64,000 bases of DNA from the NCBI RefSeq assembly GCF_902506535.1, contig NZ_LR733824.1, positions 558,001 to 622,000 on the forward strand, written 5' to 3'. The DNA is from Pseudomonas sp. 8Z. GTDB taxonomy: Bacteria; Pseudomonadota; Gammaproteobacteria; Pseudomonadales; Pseudomonadaceae. The notes under the pieces are model-generated. The model did not search any database, was not told the origin of the DNA, and worked only from the letters and a program-made list of their open reading frames with translations. The translations under genes and the position numbers were made by a program. Positions 33,508-43,474 of this stretch are shown in pieces. Positions within the stretch are counted from its first letter, which is position 1. Each line of letters starts with the position of its first letter.

Positions 33508-34133
33508 AGGCCGATCCCTATATCGAACAGCAGGCTGCGACCGAGGTTCTGGCGCAGAAAATCCGGGGCGTCTGGGTGGGCGAACAGCACACGGGCGAAG
33601 CGCGGGCCGACCATCGACAGCGAACGCCAGCCCTGGCGCAGGTATTCGGTAGGTGGCGGGAAGAAGCTATTGCAGTCCAGCTCGGCGCGTTTGAGGTTGA
33701 CGAAGGCGACCAGATCCAGCTCGCCCAGATCGATGCCGCGTTCACGGTAGTTATGCGCCTTCTTGCGCAGCGTTGGCGCTAGGCGAGCCTGCAGCTCACT
33801 GGCTGGAATACGCTTGGGGCGTGCCTCGCGCCGAACCAGTTGGCTCAGCGAGAAGGCGCTGCGGCGCCTTTCCAGCTCGGCGCGCCACTCGTCGTTGAGG
33901 CGACGGCCTTCATCGAGCACGAAGAACACTTCGAAATTGGCATCGCGAAACACGACGTCCGGCGGCTCCTGACTGCTGGGGGTGAAGTCGGCACTGTGCT
34001 GAGGCACGTTAAGCGCTTGCAGCAGGCGCTGGCAGACCCAACGCTCACGCTCCCATTTTTTGGCGTTGGAGAGAAAGGCATTGGCCTGCTCGGCCTGGTG
34101 GGTGAGCAGTCGCAGGTAATCTGAGTCGTCCAT
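33504..34133 (-). CDS. DUF1780 protein
   Basis: 209 residues. The sequence KWERERWVCQRLLQALN, PPDVVFRDANFEVFFVLDEGRR (an endonuclease-like D-x-E region) and YRERGIDLGELDLVAFVN match DUF1780, a pseudomonad family with a putative nuclease-like fold. Function unknown. Coupled to the MOSC gene; divergent from the ECF-type permease gene. Confidence 0.85.
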   Translation of the reverse strand: MDDSDYLRLLTHQAEQANAFLSNAKKWERERWVCQRLLQALNVPQHSADFTPSSQEPPDVVFRDANFEVFFVLDEGRRLNDEWRAELERRRSAFSLSQLVRREARPKRIPASELQARLAPTLRKKAHNYRERGIDLGELDLVAFVNLKRAELDCNSFFPPPTEYLRQGWRSLSMVGPRFARVLFAHPDAPDFLRQNLGRSLLFDIGIGL

Positions 34134-34233
34134 GGCGCCAGCTTAGCCGCATGCCGGGGCGCCATGCCAGCGTCGGCAGTGTGTAACCCTCGGTGTAGAC
34201 TGCGGGCGTGATGAGCTGACGAGAGAACCGCGC

Positions 34234-34923
34234 ATGATCGCCGCCAACCTGCTGGCATTTGGCACCCTGCTGCTGGGCTGGCTGGTCTACTTGCCTGCGT
34301 TGCTCTGGGCCGTGTTACGTGCCCCATGGCTGGAACTATTCAGCGATCTGCGTCGCCAGCACCTGCTGTTCGGCACCATGCTCGGGCTGTTCCTGCTCTG
34401 GCTGGTGCGGCGCGACTTCGACTCCGGGCTGTCCTATCACTTTATCGGCATGACTGCCGTGACTCTGCTGCTGGGCTGGCCGCTGGCGATTCTCGCCGGT
34501 CTGGCGGCGCAGCTCGGCCTGTTGCTGATGGGCCGTCTGGATCTGGCCGCGTTGGGCGTTAACGGCTTCTTGCTGATCCTGATTCCCGTGCTGATCACCG
34601 AACTCTGCGCGCAGTACGTCGAGCGTCTAAAACCGCGCAATTTGTTCGTCTACATCTTCTGCTGTGGCTTCTTCCCTGCGGCCCTGGCAACCCTGGTGAC
34701 GTTGCTTGGTGGGCTGGCGCTGCTGTGGCTGGATGAGCTATTCCCCATGCCGCCGTGGCTCGACGACTTCGTCGGCTACCTGTGGCTGGTCATCTTCCCC
34801 GAGGCCTTCATCAACGGCACCGTGGTCAGCGCGCTGGTGGTGTTCTACCCGGACTGGTTGGAAACCTTCAATCGCAGCCGCTATCTGCAGGCGCCGTGGA
34901 AGGACAACGAGCGCGACGGCTGA
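34234..34923 (+). CDS. CbiM-like energy-coupling-factor permease
   Basis: 229 residues with six or seven membrane segments, beginning MIAANLLAFGTLLLGWLVYL. GLSYHFIGMTAVTLLLGWPLA, GVNGFLLILIPVLITE and WLVIFPEAFINGTVVSALV match the CbiM/ECF S-component-like family seen as single genes in pseudomonads. Substrate (cobalt, nickel or another nutrient) cannot be decided; no ATPase genes are adjacent. Confidence 0.75.
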   Translation: MIAANLLAFGTLLLGWLVYLPALLWAVLRAPWLELFSDLRRQHLLFGTMLGLFLLWLVRRDFDSGLSYHFIGMTAVTLLLGWPLAILAGLAAQLGLLLMGRLDLAALGVNGFLLILIPVLITELCAQYVERLKPRNLFVYIFCCGFFPAALATLVTLLGGLALLWLDELFPMPPWLDDFVGYLWLVIFPEAFINGTVVSALVVFYPDWLETFNRSRYLQAPWKDNERDG

Positions 34924-35024
34924 TGGGCCTTCATCAGCCCGTTGAATGCATCATTTGGGGTTGATCCGGGTCAAGGCTGCTGCTGTCGTCCGCGCCATCC
35001 TGTGGCAAACCGCAGGAGGTGATC

Positions 35025-35240
35025 ATGAGTATTCATGCATGGGCAAAAGCGGCGTTGCAGGCCGATTTGCAGGCTGCCGAGGCGCAAGGGTTCGACAGAC
35101 TGTTGGCGCTGCGCACGTTGCTCAGCGAAGTGGTGCAGATGAACAAGGCGCAACGCGAGGCGCAGGAGCTGGCGCATGAGCTGCAGTTTCTGGCCGACAA
35201 TCTCGATGATGAGCGGGAGTATGTTTTTATGCGGCCTTAG
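35025..35240 (+). CDS. Small hypothetical helical protein
   Basis: 71 residues from ATG 35025, preceded by GGAGGTGATC, a strong ribosome site. Mainly one or two helices (FDRLLALRTLLSEVVQMNKA, REAQELAHELQFLADNL). No family recognised, but position between the permease and the coaE/yacG block recalls a conserved pseudomonad small gene. Confidence 0.65.
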   Translation: MSIHAWAKAALQADLQAAEAQGFDRLLALRTLLSEVVQMNKAQREAQELAHELQFLADNLDDEREYVFMRP

Positions 35241-35287
35241 GGCCTGAGCTGTCTCGGGATAGGGATGCAGGCATAGGCTTTGGCAGT

Positions 35288-36093
35288 GTGTTGATACCGG
35301 ACTGGCAAGGTTGTTTGTTTTTTGGTGTCCTGGACGCCGCTGCGGTGTATTCAGAGATTCCGGGTTTCGCCCCCTCGGGCGACTCACTTTTCTTTGAGCT
35401 GCGCAAAGAAAAGTAAGCAAAAGAAAGCGCACCCCATCATCCGGCCCCGGCTGCGCCGGGGTTCGTTCGCTCCATCATTGCTCCGAGGGCACGCCGCGAA
35501 GGGCCATCCCTGGCCCATCGCGGCTCTCGCGGCATCCATGCCGCTCAACCCTCTACACAACGATTCCACTCACCCTCCTGAAGGGGACATTCCCGCGCCT
35601 GAACGAACTGGCATTCCAAGGTACGCCCGGCGTGTTCTGGTAGCTGTGACGTTGCGATGTGGCCGTCGGGTTAAACCAAAACTTTCATTCGCATAGTTTC
35701 AGTTTGCCGGCCTTCAGCCAGCATCCCGGTCAGCCCTACGGCTGACCCATGTTCAAGCACTCCGCACTACTTCTGGGTTACCTCGGGTTCAGGCGCGTGC
35801 AGAGCCCGCCCAGGAGGGCGAACGGAATCGTCGTGGAAGAGGTCGAGCGACATGGATGTCGCGAGAGCCACGATGGGCCATGGATGGCCCACCGTGGCGG
35901 GCCTCTGGAACGACGATGGAGTGAGCGAACCCTCGCGCAGCGAGGGCCGGATGAAAGGGCGGAGGTTTTGGTGACTTTTGCCCGCAAAAGTTACTCGCCC
36001 GGAAGGGCGAAACCAAAAACATCAACAAAAACGCGGAAACTCGGAACAGGCGCCTAAAGACAACACACAACCTTGCCAGTCCGGTATCAACAC
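35288..36093. repeat. About 806-bp imperfect inverted-repeat element
   Basis: The ends are 27-bp perfect inverted repeats beginning GTGTTGATACCGGAC (35288-35314) and its complement (36067-36093). Inside, two arms of about 300 bp are similar when one is inverted: CCGGCCC-x-GCTGCGC, CATCCCTGGCCCATCGCGGC versus CATCCATGGCCCATCGTGGC. The interval 35241-36134 contains no credible gene; the open frames seen within are by-products of GC-rich repeats. This resembles the long intergenic repeats known from several Pseudomonas genomes. Confidence 0.85.
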
Positions 36094-36134
36094 CCCACAA
36101 GGCTGTTGCATCACTCTAGCGAGTGCGCGTGGCC

Positions 36135-36329
36135 TCAGTGCGGCCTGGTCGGCAGATCGCCGCTGAACAGATCGTCTTCCAGATCATTGCCAGCAATGGC
36201 GTGCTCTTCAGCCGCCCAGGCACCCAGGTCGATCAGCTTGCAGCGCTCGCTGCAGAACGGCCGAAAGGTGCTCTCGGCTTTCCATTCGACGGGGGCGCCA
36301 CAGGTCGGGCATTGGACGATGGTGGTCAT
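36135..36329 (-). CDS. yacG: DNA gyrase inhibitor YacG
   Basis: 64 residues with the four-Cys zinc site [10 protein letters not shown] and [20 protein letters not shown]. YacG binds GyrB and blocks DNA binding by gyrase. Follows coaE with a 4-bp overlap, the usual order in gammaproteobacteria. Confidence 0.94.
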   Translation of the reverse strand: MTTIVQCPTCGAPVEWKAESTFRPFCSERCKLIDLGAWAAEEHAIAGNDLEDDLFSGDLPTRPH

Positions 36330-36934
36330 GCTTGGCCTCCACGCAGGCTCAGGTAAAAGGTGTGTAGGCGCTCGACCTCGCGATCCAGCCAGGCCAGATC
36401 GCGGTCGTTGCTCAGCACGTCATGGGCATGGCGCAGGCGCTCTTCGCGGTCGGCCTGGGCCTTGACGATGGCGCGCACCTGCTCTTCGTTGGCGCTGTCG
36501 CGCGCCATGGTGCGTTCGATTTGCAGCGCTTCGGGAGCGTCCACCACCAGTACTCGTTGGGTCAGGCGATGCTGGCCGGATTCGATCAGCAGCGGCGACA
36601 CCAGAATCGCGTAGGGCGACTCGGCGTGCGCCAGTACGCTCGCGATCTCCTGGCCGATCAGCGGGTGCAGCAGGGCTTCCAGCCATCGCCGCTCCTCGGG
36701 TACAGCGAAGATGCGCTGGCGCAGCGCGGCGCGATCCAGCGTGCCGTCGGCCTGTAGGATCTCGGCGCCGAAGTGTTCGACGATCTTCGTCAGTGCCGGG
36801 CGGCCCGGTTCGACCACCCAGCGCGCAGCGTGGTCGGCGTCCACCGTGTGCACGCCGCGGTCGATGAAGGCCTGGGCAACGGCGGTTTTGCCACTGCCGA
36901 TGCCGCCAGTCAGGCCGAGAATCCAGGGTTTCAT
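36326..36934 (-). CDS. coaE: Dephospho-CoA kinase
   Basis: 202 residues. P-loop [17 protein letters not shown] (residues 8-15 core), [13 protein letters not shown], and [17 protein letters not shown]. Last step of coenzyme A synthesis: phosphorylation of dephospho-CoA. In most pseudomonads pilB-pilC-pilD precede it; here corC does, so a rearrangement is likely at 36935-37022. Confidence 0.95.
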   Translation of the reverse strand: MKPWILGLTGGIGSGKTAVAQAFIDRGVHTVDADHAARWVVEPGRPALTKIVEHFGAEILQADGTLDRAALRQRIFAVPEERRWLEALLHPLIGQEIASVLAHAESPYAILVSPLLIESGQHRLTQRVLVVDAPEALQIERTMARDSANEEQVRAIVKAQADREERLRHAHDVLSNDRDLAWLDREVERLHTFYLSLRGGQA

Positions 36935-37022
36935 GATGAGGTTGCGATCCCGTTGCTGCTCAAGGGCGCGATTGTAGGGGGGATTGCCCGAGGACGCGAA
37001 TGCCGCGCCTCGGGCTGGAGGC

Positions 37023-37862
37023 TCAGCGGCTTACCGGGGTCAGACGCAGCAGGTGGATGCGGCGGCTGTCGGCGTTGAGCACGCGGAAGCGGAACTCGCC
37101 GATTTCGGTGACTTCGTTGCGCTTGGGCAGGTGGCCGAAGGCATTCATCACCAGGCCGCCGACGGTGTCGTACTCGTCGTCGGAGAACTGGCTGTCGAAG
37201 GCTTCGTTGAAGCTGTCGATGGGCGTCAGTGCCTTGATCAGGTAGTCACCGGAAGGCAGCGGCTTGATGTAGCTGTCTTCCTCGACATCGTGCTCGTCCT
37301 CGATGTCGCCGACGATCTGTTCCAGCACGTCTTCGATGGTCACCAGGCCGGCCACGCCGCCGTATTCGTCGATGACCACGGCCATGTGGTTGTGGTTGGC
37401 GCGAAACTCGCGCAGCAGCACGTTAAGGCGCTTGGACTCGGGCACGAAGGTGGCCGGGCGCAGCATGTCCTTGATGTTGAAGTTGGGCTGGTCACCCTGC
37501 AGGATCAGTGGCAGCAGATCCTTGGCCAGGAGGATGCCGATGACGTCGTCGAGGCCTTCGCCGATGACCGGGTAGCGCGAGTGCGCCGCTTCGATGATGG
37601 CCGGGAGGAATTCCTGTGGCGTCTGGCTGGCTTTAATGCTGATCATCTGCGAACGCGGCACCATGATGTCGCGTACCTGTAGGTCAGCGACCTGAATGGC
37701 ACCTTCAACGATGGCCAGCGCTTCGCTGTCGAGCAGTTTGTTCTGGTGGGCTTCGCGCAGGACTTCCAGCAGTTCCTGGCGGTTTCTCGGCTCATGAGCA
37801 AAAGCCTGGGTCAGCTTGTTGAACCAGGACTTCTGCTCGTTGCTCGATCGGTCTTCGCTCAT
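37023..37862 (-). CDS. corC: CorC/HlyC family CBS-domain protein
   Basis: 279 residues. N-terminal [39 protein letters not shown] (start of CBS pair, about residues 66-190), [26 protein letters not shown], then a CorC_HlyC domain ([19 protein letters not shown]). Thought to act with magnesium/cobalt efflux. Follows ybeY by 6 bp in the phoH-ybeY-corC operon. The usual next gene lnt is missing. Confidence 0.92.
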   Translation of the reverse strand: MSEDRSSNEQKSWFNKLTQAFAHEPRNRQELLEVLREAHQNKLLDSEALAIVEGAIQVADLQVRDIMVPRSQMISIKASQTPQEFLPAIIEAAHSRYPVIGEGLDDVIGILLAKDLLPLILQGDQPNFNIKDMLRPATFVPESKRLNVLLREFRANHNHMAVVIDEYGGVAGLVTIEDVLEQIVGDIEDEHDVEEDSYIKPLPSGDYLIKALTPIDSFNEAFDSQFSDDEYDTVGGLVMNAFGHLPKRNEVTEIGEFRFRVLNADSRRIHLLRLTPVSR

Positions 37863-37868
37863 GGCGTT

Positions 37869-38348
37869 TTACTCGGGGTCCTTTTCATTAGGAGATTCAT
37901 CGCCGGCATAGGGGTCGGGATGACCCAATTCGGCGAGCAATTGTCGTTCCAGTTCTTCCATTTCGAGGGCTTCGTCTTCCTCGATATGGTCGTAGCCCAG
38001 CAGGTGCAGGCAGCCGTGGATCACCAGATGGGCCCAGTGCGCTTGCGGCGTCTTGCTTTGCTCAGCGGCTTCGCGCTCGACCACCGGCACGCAGATCACC
38101 AGGTCGCCCAGCAGCGGGATGTCGAGAATCCCATCGGGAATCTCGGCGGGGAAGGACAGTACGTTGGTGGCGTAGTCCTTGTGCCGCCAGGTGTGGTTCA
38201 GTTCGCGGCCTTCGGCCTCGTCGACCAGGCGGATGGTCAGCTCCGAATCGGCTGTGCGCTGGCGCAGCGCCAGTTCGCACCATTGGCGCAGTTGCGCCTC
38301 ATCCGGGTGTTGGCCGTCAGTGGCCAGTTGCAGGTCGAGCTCAAGCAT
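37869..38348 (-). CDS. ybeY: Endoribonuclease YbeY (16S rRNA maturation)
   Basis: 159 residues with the metal site [21 protein letters not shown] (H-x3-H-x5-H; written to its 20-residue core only, about residues 113-123) and [11 protein letters not shown]. Single-strand-specific RNase needed for rRNA processing and ribosome quality control. Start overlaps the phoH stop by 8 bp. Confidence 0.94.
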   Translation of the reverse strand: MLELDLQLATDGQHPDEAQLRQWCELALRQRTADSELTIRLVDEAEGRELNHTWRHKDYATNVLSFPAEIPDGILDIPLLGDLVICVPVVEREAAEQSKTPQAHWAHLVIHGCLHLLGYDHIEEDEALEMEELERQLLAELGHPDPYAGDESPNEKDPE

Positions 38349-39333
38349 CGTGGCTGTCGCCCTTGCCGTTCAGGCGTGCGTCGTGGCGCTCGTAGGCTTC
38401 GACGATACGTTGTACCAGCGGGTGGCGCACGACGTCCTTGGGCTTGAAGTGGGTGAAGCTGATGCCGGGCACGTCACGCAGTACCTCGATGACATGCGCC
38501 AGGCCGCTCTTGGTGCCGCGCGGCAGGTCGACCTGGGTGATGTCGCCGGTGATAACGGCGGTGGAGCCGAAACCGATACGGGTGAGGAACATCTTCATCT
38601 GCTCGACGGTGGTGTTCTGACTTTCATCGAGAATGATGAAGCTGTTGTTAAGGGTGCGGCCACGCATATAGGCCAGCGGCGCAATCTCGATCACCTGTTT
38701 CTCGATCAGCTTGGCCACGTGCTCGAAACCGAGCATCTCGTACAGCGCGTCGTACAGCGGGCGCAGGTAGGGGTCGATCTTCTGCGCTAGATCGCCGGGC
38801 AGGAAGCCGAGCTTCTCGCCAGCCTCGACTGCCGGGCGCACCAGCAGGATGCGTCGCACCTGCTCGCGCTCCAGTGCGTCGACCGCGCAGGCCACGGCCA
38901 GGTAGGTTTTGCCGGTACCGGCCGGGCCGATGCCGAAGTTGATGTCGTTGTCGAGGATCGCCTTGACGTAGCGCTGCTGGTTGGCGCCGCGCGGCTTGAT
39001 CACGCCCTTCTTGGTGCGCAACGTCACCTGCGGCAGGTTGCTCGGGTTGACCAGCTCTTCGACGCCGGATTCCTGCAAATACAGGTGCACCAGGTCGGGC
39101 GATAGCTCGGTGGCTTTGGTTTCGCGGTACAGCTTGCGCAGCAGGGTCTCGGCGGCCTGGGTTTTATCGGCGGCGCCGAGCATCTCGAACTGATTGCCTC
39201 GGTTGCGGATTTCCAGGCCGAGGCGCTCTTCGATCAGGCGCAGGTGCTCGTCGAACTGGCCGCAGAGGTTGGCGAAACGGCGGGCCTCGAAGGGTTCGAG
39301 GGTGAAGCGATGGGGTTCTAGGGAAGCGTTCAA
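38341..39333 (-). CDS. ybeZ: PhoH-like ATPase (YbeZ)
   Basis: 330 residues. Walker [17 protein letters not shown] near 135, [20 protein letters not shown] as Walker B, and [13 protein letters not shown]. The N-terminal KH-like part fits RNA association. It works with YbeY in ribosome maturation. Head of the phoH-ybeY-corC operon and 86 bp downstream of miaB. Confidence 0.93.
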   Translation of the reverse strand: MNASLEPHRFTLEPFEARRFANLCGQFDEHLRLIEERLGLEIRNRGNQFEMLGAADKTQAAETLLRKLYRETKATELSPDLVHLYLQESGVEELVNPSNLPQVTLRTKKGVIKPRGANQQRYVKAILDNDINFGIGPAGTGKTYLAVACAVDALEREQVRRILLVRPAVEAGEKLGFLPGDLAQKIDPYLRPLYDALYEMLGFEHVAKLIEKQVIEIAPLAYMRGRTLNNSFIILDESQNTTVEQMKMFLTRIGFGSTAVITGDITQVDLPRGTKSGLAHVIEVLRDVPGISFTHFKPKDVVRHPLVQRIVEAYERHDARLNGKGDSHDA

Positions 39334-39384
39334 GGTGATGGTGTGATCGTCACTTGGCTGGGTTGGAAAGGCAGCATAACGCTG

Positions 39385-39412
39385 GCCGCCGACAACGCAA
39401 AGTGTCGGCGGC
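39385..39412 (-). terminator. Stem-loop between miaB and phoH
   Basis: GCCGCCGACA, loop of 8, TGTCGGCGGC. It lies 8 bp after the miaB stop. There is no T-run, so termination would be weak or Rho-assisted; it might be an intergenic processing site instead. Confidence 0.5.
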
Positions 39413-39419
39413 TGCGTCT

Positions 39420-40763
39420 TTAGTGGAGGGTGTCGGTATCGAGCAGGGTACCGCGCAGTGAGTGCGGCAGGGCGTCGTCGATGTGCACGTCGACGAACTG
39501 GCCGATCAGGCGCGGGTTATCGCAACGGAAGTTGACGATGCGGTTCTGCTCGGTGCGGCCCTGGAGCATACCCGGATCCTTCTTCGAGTAGTCGCTGACC
39601 AGGATGCGCTGCACCGTGCCGACCATGCGTCGGCTGTTTTCGAAGCCGTTCTGGTTGATGCGGTGCTGCAGCAGGGCCAGGCGCTGCTTTTTCACCTCTT
39701 CCGGGGTTTCATCGACCAGATCGGCAGCCGGGGTGCCGGGGCGCGAGCTGTAGATGAAGGAGAAGGAGAAGTCGAAACCGACGTCTTCGATCAGCTTCAT
39801 GGTCTGCTCGAAGTCTTTTTCGGTTTCGCCGGGGAAGCCGACGATGAAGTCCGAGCTGATCAGGATGTCCGGCACCGCCGCACGCAGCTTGCGGATGCGC
39901 GACTTGTATTCCAGCGCGGTGTGGTTGCGCTTCATTGCTGCGAGGATGCGATCCGAGCCCGATTGCACCGGCAGGTGCAGGTATTTCACCAACTGCGGGA
40001 TCTCGGCATGGGCGGCGATGATCGCGTCGGAAAACTCTAGCGGGTGGCTGGTGGTGTAGCGGATGCGCTCGACGCCATCGAGCGCGGCCACGGCGTGCAG
40101 CAACTCGGCGAAATCAGCGATATGGCCATCCGGCGCTTGCCCGCGATAGCCGTTGACGTTCTGCCCGAGCAGGGTGATTTCTTTCACGCCCTTCTCGGTG
40201 AGGGAGGTGATTTCCATTAGCACGTCGACCAGCGGGCGGCTGACTTCCTCGCCACGGGTATAGGGCACCACGCAGAAGGTGCAGTACTTGCTGCAGCCTT
40301 CCATGACCGAGACGAAGGCGCTGGGGCCATCGACGCGCGGCTCGGGCAGGCGGTCGAATTTCTCGATTTCGGGGAAGCTGATGTCCACCTGCGCGGTCTT
40401 GGTCACGCGCGCGGCGTCGATCATCTCCGGCAGACGGTGCAGGGTCTGCGGGCCGAATACCACGTCGACATAGGGCGCGCGATCACGAATCGCCGCGCCT
40501 TCCTGGCTGGCCACGCAGCCGCCGACACCGATCACCAGATCCGGGTTGGCCTGCTTCAGCTCGCGCCAGCGGCCGAGCTGGGAGAACACCTTGTCCTGCG
40601 CCTTCTCGCGGATCGAGCAGGTATTGAGCAGGATCACGTCGGCTTCTTCGGGTTTTTCCGTGACCTCCAGGGCCTGATGCTCGCCCAGCAGGTCGACCAT
40701 GCGCGAGCTGTCGTACTCGTTCATCTGGCAACCGTGGGTTTCGATATAGAGCTTCTTGGTCAT
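39420..40763 (-). CDS. miaB: tRNA-2-methylthio-N6-dimethylallyladenosine synthase MiaB
   Basis: 447 residues from ATG 40763 ([19 protein letters not shown]); the upstream extension to 40799 is discarded. First cluster cysteines in [19 protein letters not shown] and GVGGCVAS; radical-SAM site [16 protein letters not shown] near residue 155. A C-terminal TRAM domain follows ([15 protein letters not shown]). Adds the methylthio group at A37 of tRNAs reading UNN codons. Confidence 0.96.
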   Translation of the reverse strand: MTKKLYIETHGCQMNEYDSSRMVDLLGEHQALEVTEKPEEADVILLNTCSIREKAQDKVFSQLGRWRELKQANPDLVIGVGGCVASQEGAAIRDRAPYVDVVFGPQTLHRLPEMIDAARVTKTAQVDISFPEIEKFDRLPEPRVDGPSAFVSVMEGCSKYCTFCVVPYTRGEEVSRPLVDVLMEITSLTEKGVKEITLLGQNVNGYRGQAPDGHIADFAELLHAVAALDGVERIRYTTSHPLEFSDAIIAAHAEIPQLVKYLHLPVQSGSDRILAAMKRNHTALEYKSRIRKLRAAVPDILISSDFIVGFPGETEKDFEQTMKLIEDVGFDFSFSFIYSSRPGTPAADLVDETPEEVKKQRLALLQHRINQNGFENSRRMVGTVQRILVSDYSKKDPGMLQGRTEQNRIVNFRCDNPRLIGQFVDVHIDDALPHSLRGTLLDTDTLH

Positions 40764-40830
40764 GGCACTGTCTGAGGTGGTTAAAAAATGACCGCGCATT
40801 ATAGGCGTGTGCCAAGGGCGATGCTACCGC

Positions 40831-41628
40831 TCAGCGCGTGCGCGAAAAATCTCGTTCGGGTATCAGTTCGTTGTCCTGCAGCAAATAGAGAGTATCGATC
40901 AGGTCGTAGGCGCTGCCGCCGTAGCAGTCGCGCCCTTCACCGGCCAGGCGCAGGCGGTATTGGCCGTCATTCTCTGCCACGCGCAATTCGTTGATACTGC
41001 AGCAGCGCGACGTATCGACGAGCGGGCTATCGATATCGGTCTTTACGGAGCGAATCTGGCGGATAGGTTTTCCCTGTTGCCATTGCTCAAGCTGAGGGCA
41101 GTTTGCCGCTTCTGCGCCAGGCATGAGCGCTAGGCAACCTCCTGCCGCGGTGGCAACGCTGGCCAGTGCGCCGCTTACGGGGTATGGGCAAGGCGTTGAT
41201 GCATAAGCGCCAAGCCGTGCCTCATGAGCCGCGGTGCATAACCGCTGGTTGGTTTCCAGAGCGTGCTGCAGTCGGCCCGAGTCCTCCAGATTCTGCTGGA
41301 TGATGTTCTGGGAGCTGGCCGGGTTGTCGATCAGTGGTGCGAGCAAGGCGAGGCAGTCCTGTTCGCGGCCGACCTTGAGGTAGGTGAAAGACAGATCGCT
41401 GCGCAGCCAATACCAATTGGCATCCAGGGTCTCGGGATCGCAGGAATCCTGGCGTTGTTTGACCTGCTCCAGGCGATCGATCGCACTCTCGTAATCGCCC
41501 CTGGATACCAGGGCGTCGACCAGTGGGCGGCGCAGTGCCTCTGTCGAACAATCCTTTTCTGTGGCGTACGCGGGCAGTGCCAGGGCGACGCTGAGCAGCA
41601 AGGCGTGTGAAATACGATGGCGTGGCAT
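40831..41628 (-). CDS. Hypothetical exported protein
   Basis: 265 residues from ATG 41628 with AAGGATG 7 nt upstream. Signal peptide RISHALLLSVALALPAYA. Contains several Cys (KDCSTEALRR, QDSCDPETLD, EQDCLALLAP, TSRCCSINEL, GRDCYGGSAYD) that could form disulfides, and a helical region like tetratricopeptide repeats (GDYESAIDRLEQVKQRQ). Between miaB and the DUF1820 gene. No named family. Confidence 0.7.
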   Translation of the reverse strand: MPRHRISHALLLSVALALPAYATEKDCSTEALRRPLVDALVSRGDYESAIDRLEQVKQRQDSCDPETLDANWYWLRSDLSFTYLKVGREQDCLALLAPLIDNPASSQNIIQQNLEDSGRLQHALETNQRLCTAAHEARLGAYASTPCPYPVSGALASVATAAGGCLALMPGAEAANCPQLEQWQQGKPIRQIRSVKTDIDSPLVDTSRCCSINELRVAENDGQYRLRLAGEGRDCYGGSAYDLIDTLYLLQDNELIPERDFSRTR

Positions 41629-41738
41629 GGGGCTCATCCTTGATGGTCGTTGCATGTTATTCCAGTTGCGGGTGCGCGGTGTCGTTCGGCTGGGCTGTGC
41701 TATCCTGCGCGCCCCGTTTTTCCTGACTTCGAGTCTTC

Positions 41739-42062
41739 ATGAGCAAGCGCGATCCCATCTACAAGGTGATTTTCCTCAACCAGGGTCAGGTGTACGAGAT
41801 GTATGCCAAGCAGATCTTTCAGAGCGATCTGTGGGGCTTTCTGGAAGTGGAGGAGTTCGTCTTCGGCGAGCGTAGCCAATTGGTGGTCGACCCCAGCGAA
41901 GAGAAGCTCAAGGCGCAGTTCGAGGGTGTGGTGCGCAGCTTCGTGCCGATGCACGCGATCATCCGCATCGACGAGGTGGAGCGCCTGGGCACGGCGAAGA
42001 TCAGCGAAGCCAAGGGCGGCGGCAACGTGATGCCATTTCCCATGCCAATGCCGGACAAGTAA
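41739..42062 (+). CDS. DUF1820 protein
   Basis: 107 residues (MSKRDPIYKVIFLNQGQVYE). IFQSDLWGFLEVEEFVFGER and FVPMHAIIRIDEVERLGTAKI fit the DUF1820 family, conserved in gammaproteobacteria, function unknown. The end is Pro/Met-rich (MPFPMPMPDK). Divergent from the exported-protein gene. Confidence 0.9.
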   Translation: MSKRDPIYKVIFLNQGQVYEMYAKQIFQSDLWGFLEVEEFVFGERSQLVVDPSEEKLKAQFEGVVRSFVPMHAIIRIDEVERLGTAKISEAKGGGNVMPFPMPMPDK

Positions 42063-42085
42063 GCGTCTACACAGAAATGCTGGAA

Positions 42086-42144
42086 GTAGGGTGGGCTTCA
42101 GCCCACCAGTGAACGGTATCTTGGTGGGCTGAAGCCCACCCTAC
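42086..42144. repeat. REP-like inverted repeat
   Basis: GTAGGGTGGGCTTCAGCCCA with CC at 42086-42107 and its complement at 42123-42144; each arm is itself palindromic (GGTGGGCT/AGCCCACC). A third partial copy (AAGCCCACCCTAC) is at 42171-42183. Located between the convergent DUF1820 and SEL1 genes, so it may serve as a terminator. Confidence 0.8.
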
Positions 42145-42186
42145 GGCCGAAACAGATTGCGGCCCACCCGAAGCCCACCCTACGGG

Positions 42187-42735
42187 TCAGGGCAGCGGTG
42201 CGAAGGGTGAGCGGCTTTCGGCGGTCTGCAGTTCCAGTAGGTAGCTGCGGAAGATCTGCCCTAGCACCTGGCTGGCGATTTCCAGCTCATCACGGCGCAT
42301 CTGTGCCGACACCAGGTCGGCGGTGTCCATGGCTTCGTCCGAGCCATTGACCGAGGCCATCTTCAGCACGATGTAAGCCTGCACGTTGTTGGCTGCTACG
42401 CCTTCACCCCGGAAAAACATGGTGCCTAGACGCAGTTGCGCTTCGGCGTGGCCCTGCAGCGAGGCACGCTCGAACCAAGTCAGCGCCTGCTTGAGGTCGC
42501 GCGGGGTGCGTTTGCCGTCGTAATAGTATTCGCCGAGTTCGAAGGCGGCCTGGACGTTGCCGCTGCGCGCCATGTCCTGGCAACTGGCGAGTGCATCGGG
42601 CATTTCTTCGTTGGGGCCGTTCAGGGCGCAACTGCCGGTCGCCGGGATCAGCAGGGAGTTGCCGCCTGCAAGTGCAAACAGCGGGAGGAAAAGCAACAGG
42701 CAGCCCATGGACAGGGTGCGGCCGGTGCGAGTCAT
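42187..42735 (-). CDS. Exported SEL1-repeat protein
   Basis: 182 residues. Signal peptide LSMGCLLLFLPLFALAGG. SEL1-like repeats: AFELGEYYYDGKRTPRDLKQ with ALTWFERAS, then AEAQLRLGTMFFRGEGVAAN with VQAYIVLKMAS. Such proteins usually mediate protein contacts in the periplasm. Partner unknown. Confidence 0.85.
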   Translation of the reverse strand: MTRTGRTLSMGCLLLFLPLFALAGGNSLLIPATGSCALNGPNEEMPDALASCQDMARSGNVQAAFELGEYYYDGKRTPRDLKQALTWFERASLQGHAEAQLRLGTMFFRGEGVAANNVQAYIVLKMASVNGSDEAMDTADLVSAQMRRDELEIASQVLGQIFRSYLLELQTAESRSPFAPLP

Positions 42736-42841
42736 CTGGATTACGGTGCCTCAGCGGTTCGGGGCGGGTCACAGGCCCGATCGGCGCGATACGTGCCGAC
42801 CGGCGCATTATGGAATAAACCGCGACAATCTTACAAAGCCT

Positions 42842-43474
42842 TTACCCGGCTTGTTGGGTGCGGATTCCCGGTAAGTTCAACAGTAGCCAGGCTAGCAGCG
42901 GGTAGCCCAGGGCGAGAAGCCCATGGAACAGGTCGATGTAGCGCACTGGGCCGAGCCTACCGTCATTCGCGCTCGCCAAACCCGCCAGGAGGAACACCCC
43001 GGTTGCTGCCAGGCTGACAATCAGCGGCCCACGCCGTGGCCACTGCACCATGCCGGCGTAGGCAATCGCGGCGAGGCTCGCCAGGTGTAAGGCCAGGCGA
43101 TATTCCTGCAGATGGCCGAACTGTCGGAACAATTCGAAGAAGGCACACAGCCCCAGCAGGATGCGTCCCCAGGTTGGGCGGCTCCATTGCCAACTACGGC
43201 CGAGCGCCAAAGCGGCGGCGCCCAGTAGCGGCAGACCGAGAAAACTGCTGGCTTGGGAAAGCCATAGGTGAGCCGCCTGCCAACTGGGATCGATACCGTA
43301 ACGCAGCACGCCAATGCTTGCCGCTGCTGCGGGCATGAGCACACCCAGCAGCGCGCAGAACAGGGCCGGTTGATCGCCTTCGCTGTAACGTCCGCGCGCC
43401 TGGCCGATGAGTACGGCGCAGGCGGCGCAGGCGATGGCCAGCAAGGCATCGCTGAGCGCGGTGCTGTACTGCAT
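42842..43474 (-). CDS. Hypothetical inner-membrane protein
   Basis: 210 residues with six or more membrane segments (LSDALLAIACAACAVLIG, PALFCALLGVLMPAAAASIGV, LALHLASLAAIAYAGMV, LIVSLAATGVFLLAGLAS, YIDLFHGLLALGYPLLAWLL). Start overlaps the hemL stop as TGATG, so expressed after hemL. No family recognised with certainty. Confidence 0.75.
   Translation of the reverse strand: MQYSTALSDALLAIACAACAVLIGQARGRYSEGDQPALFCALLGVLMPAAAASIGVLRYGIDPSWQAAHLWLSQASSFLGLPLLGAAALALGRSWQWSRPTWGRILLGLCAFFELFRQFGHLQEYRLALHLASLAAIAYAGMVQWPRRGPLIVSLAATGVFLLAGLASANDGRLGPVRYIDLFHGLLALGYPLLAWLLLNLPGIRTQQAG

Noticed and set aside
35322-36057. Open frames inside the inverted-repeat element
   Set aside because: They occur on both strands with no ribosome site and no protein-like composition; all are explained by the repeat arms.
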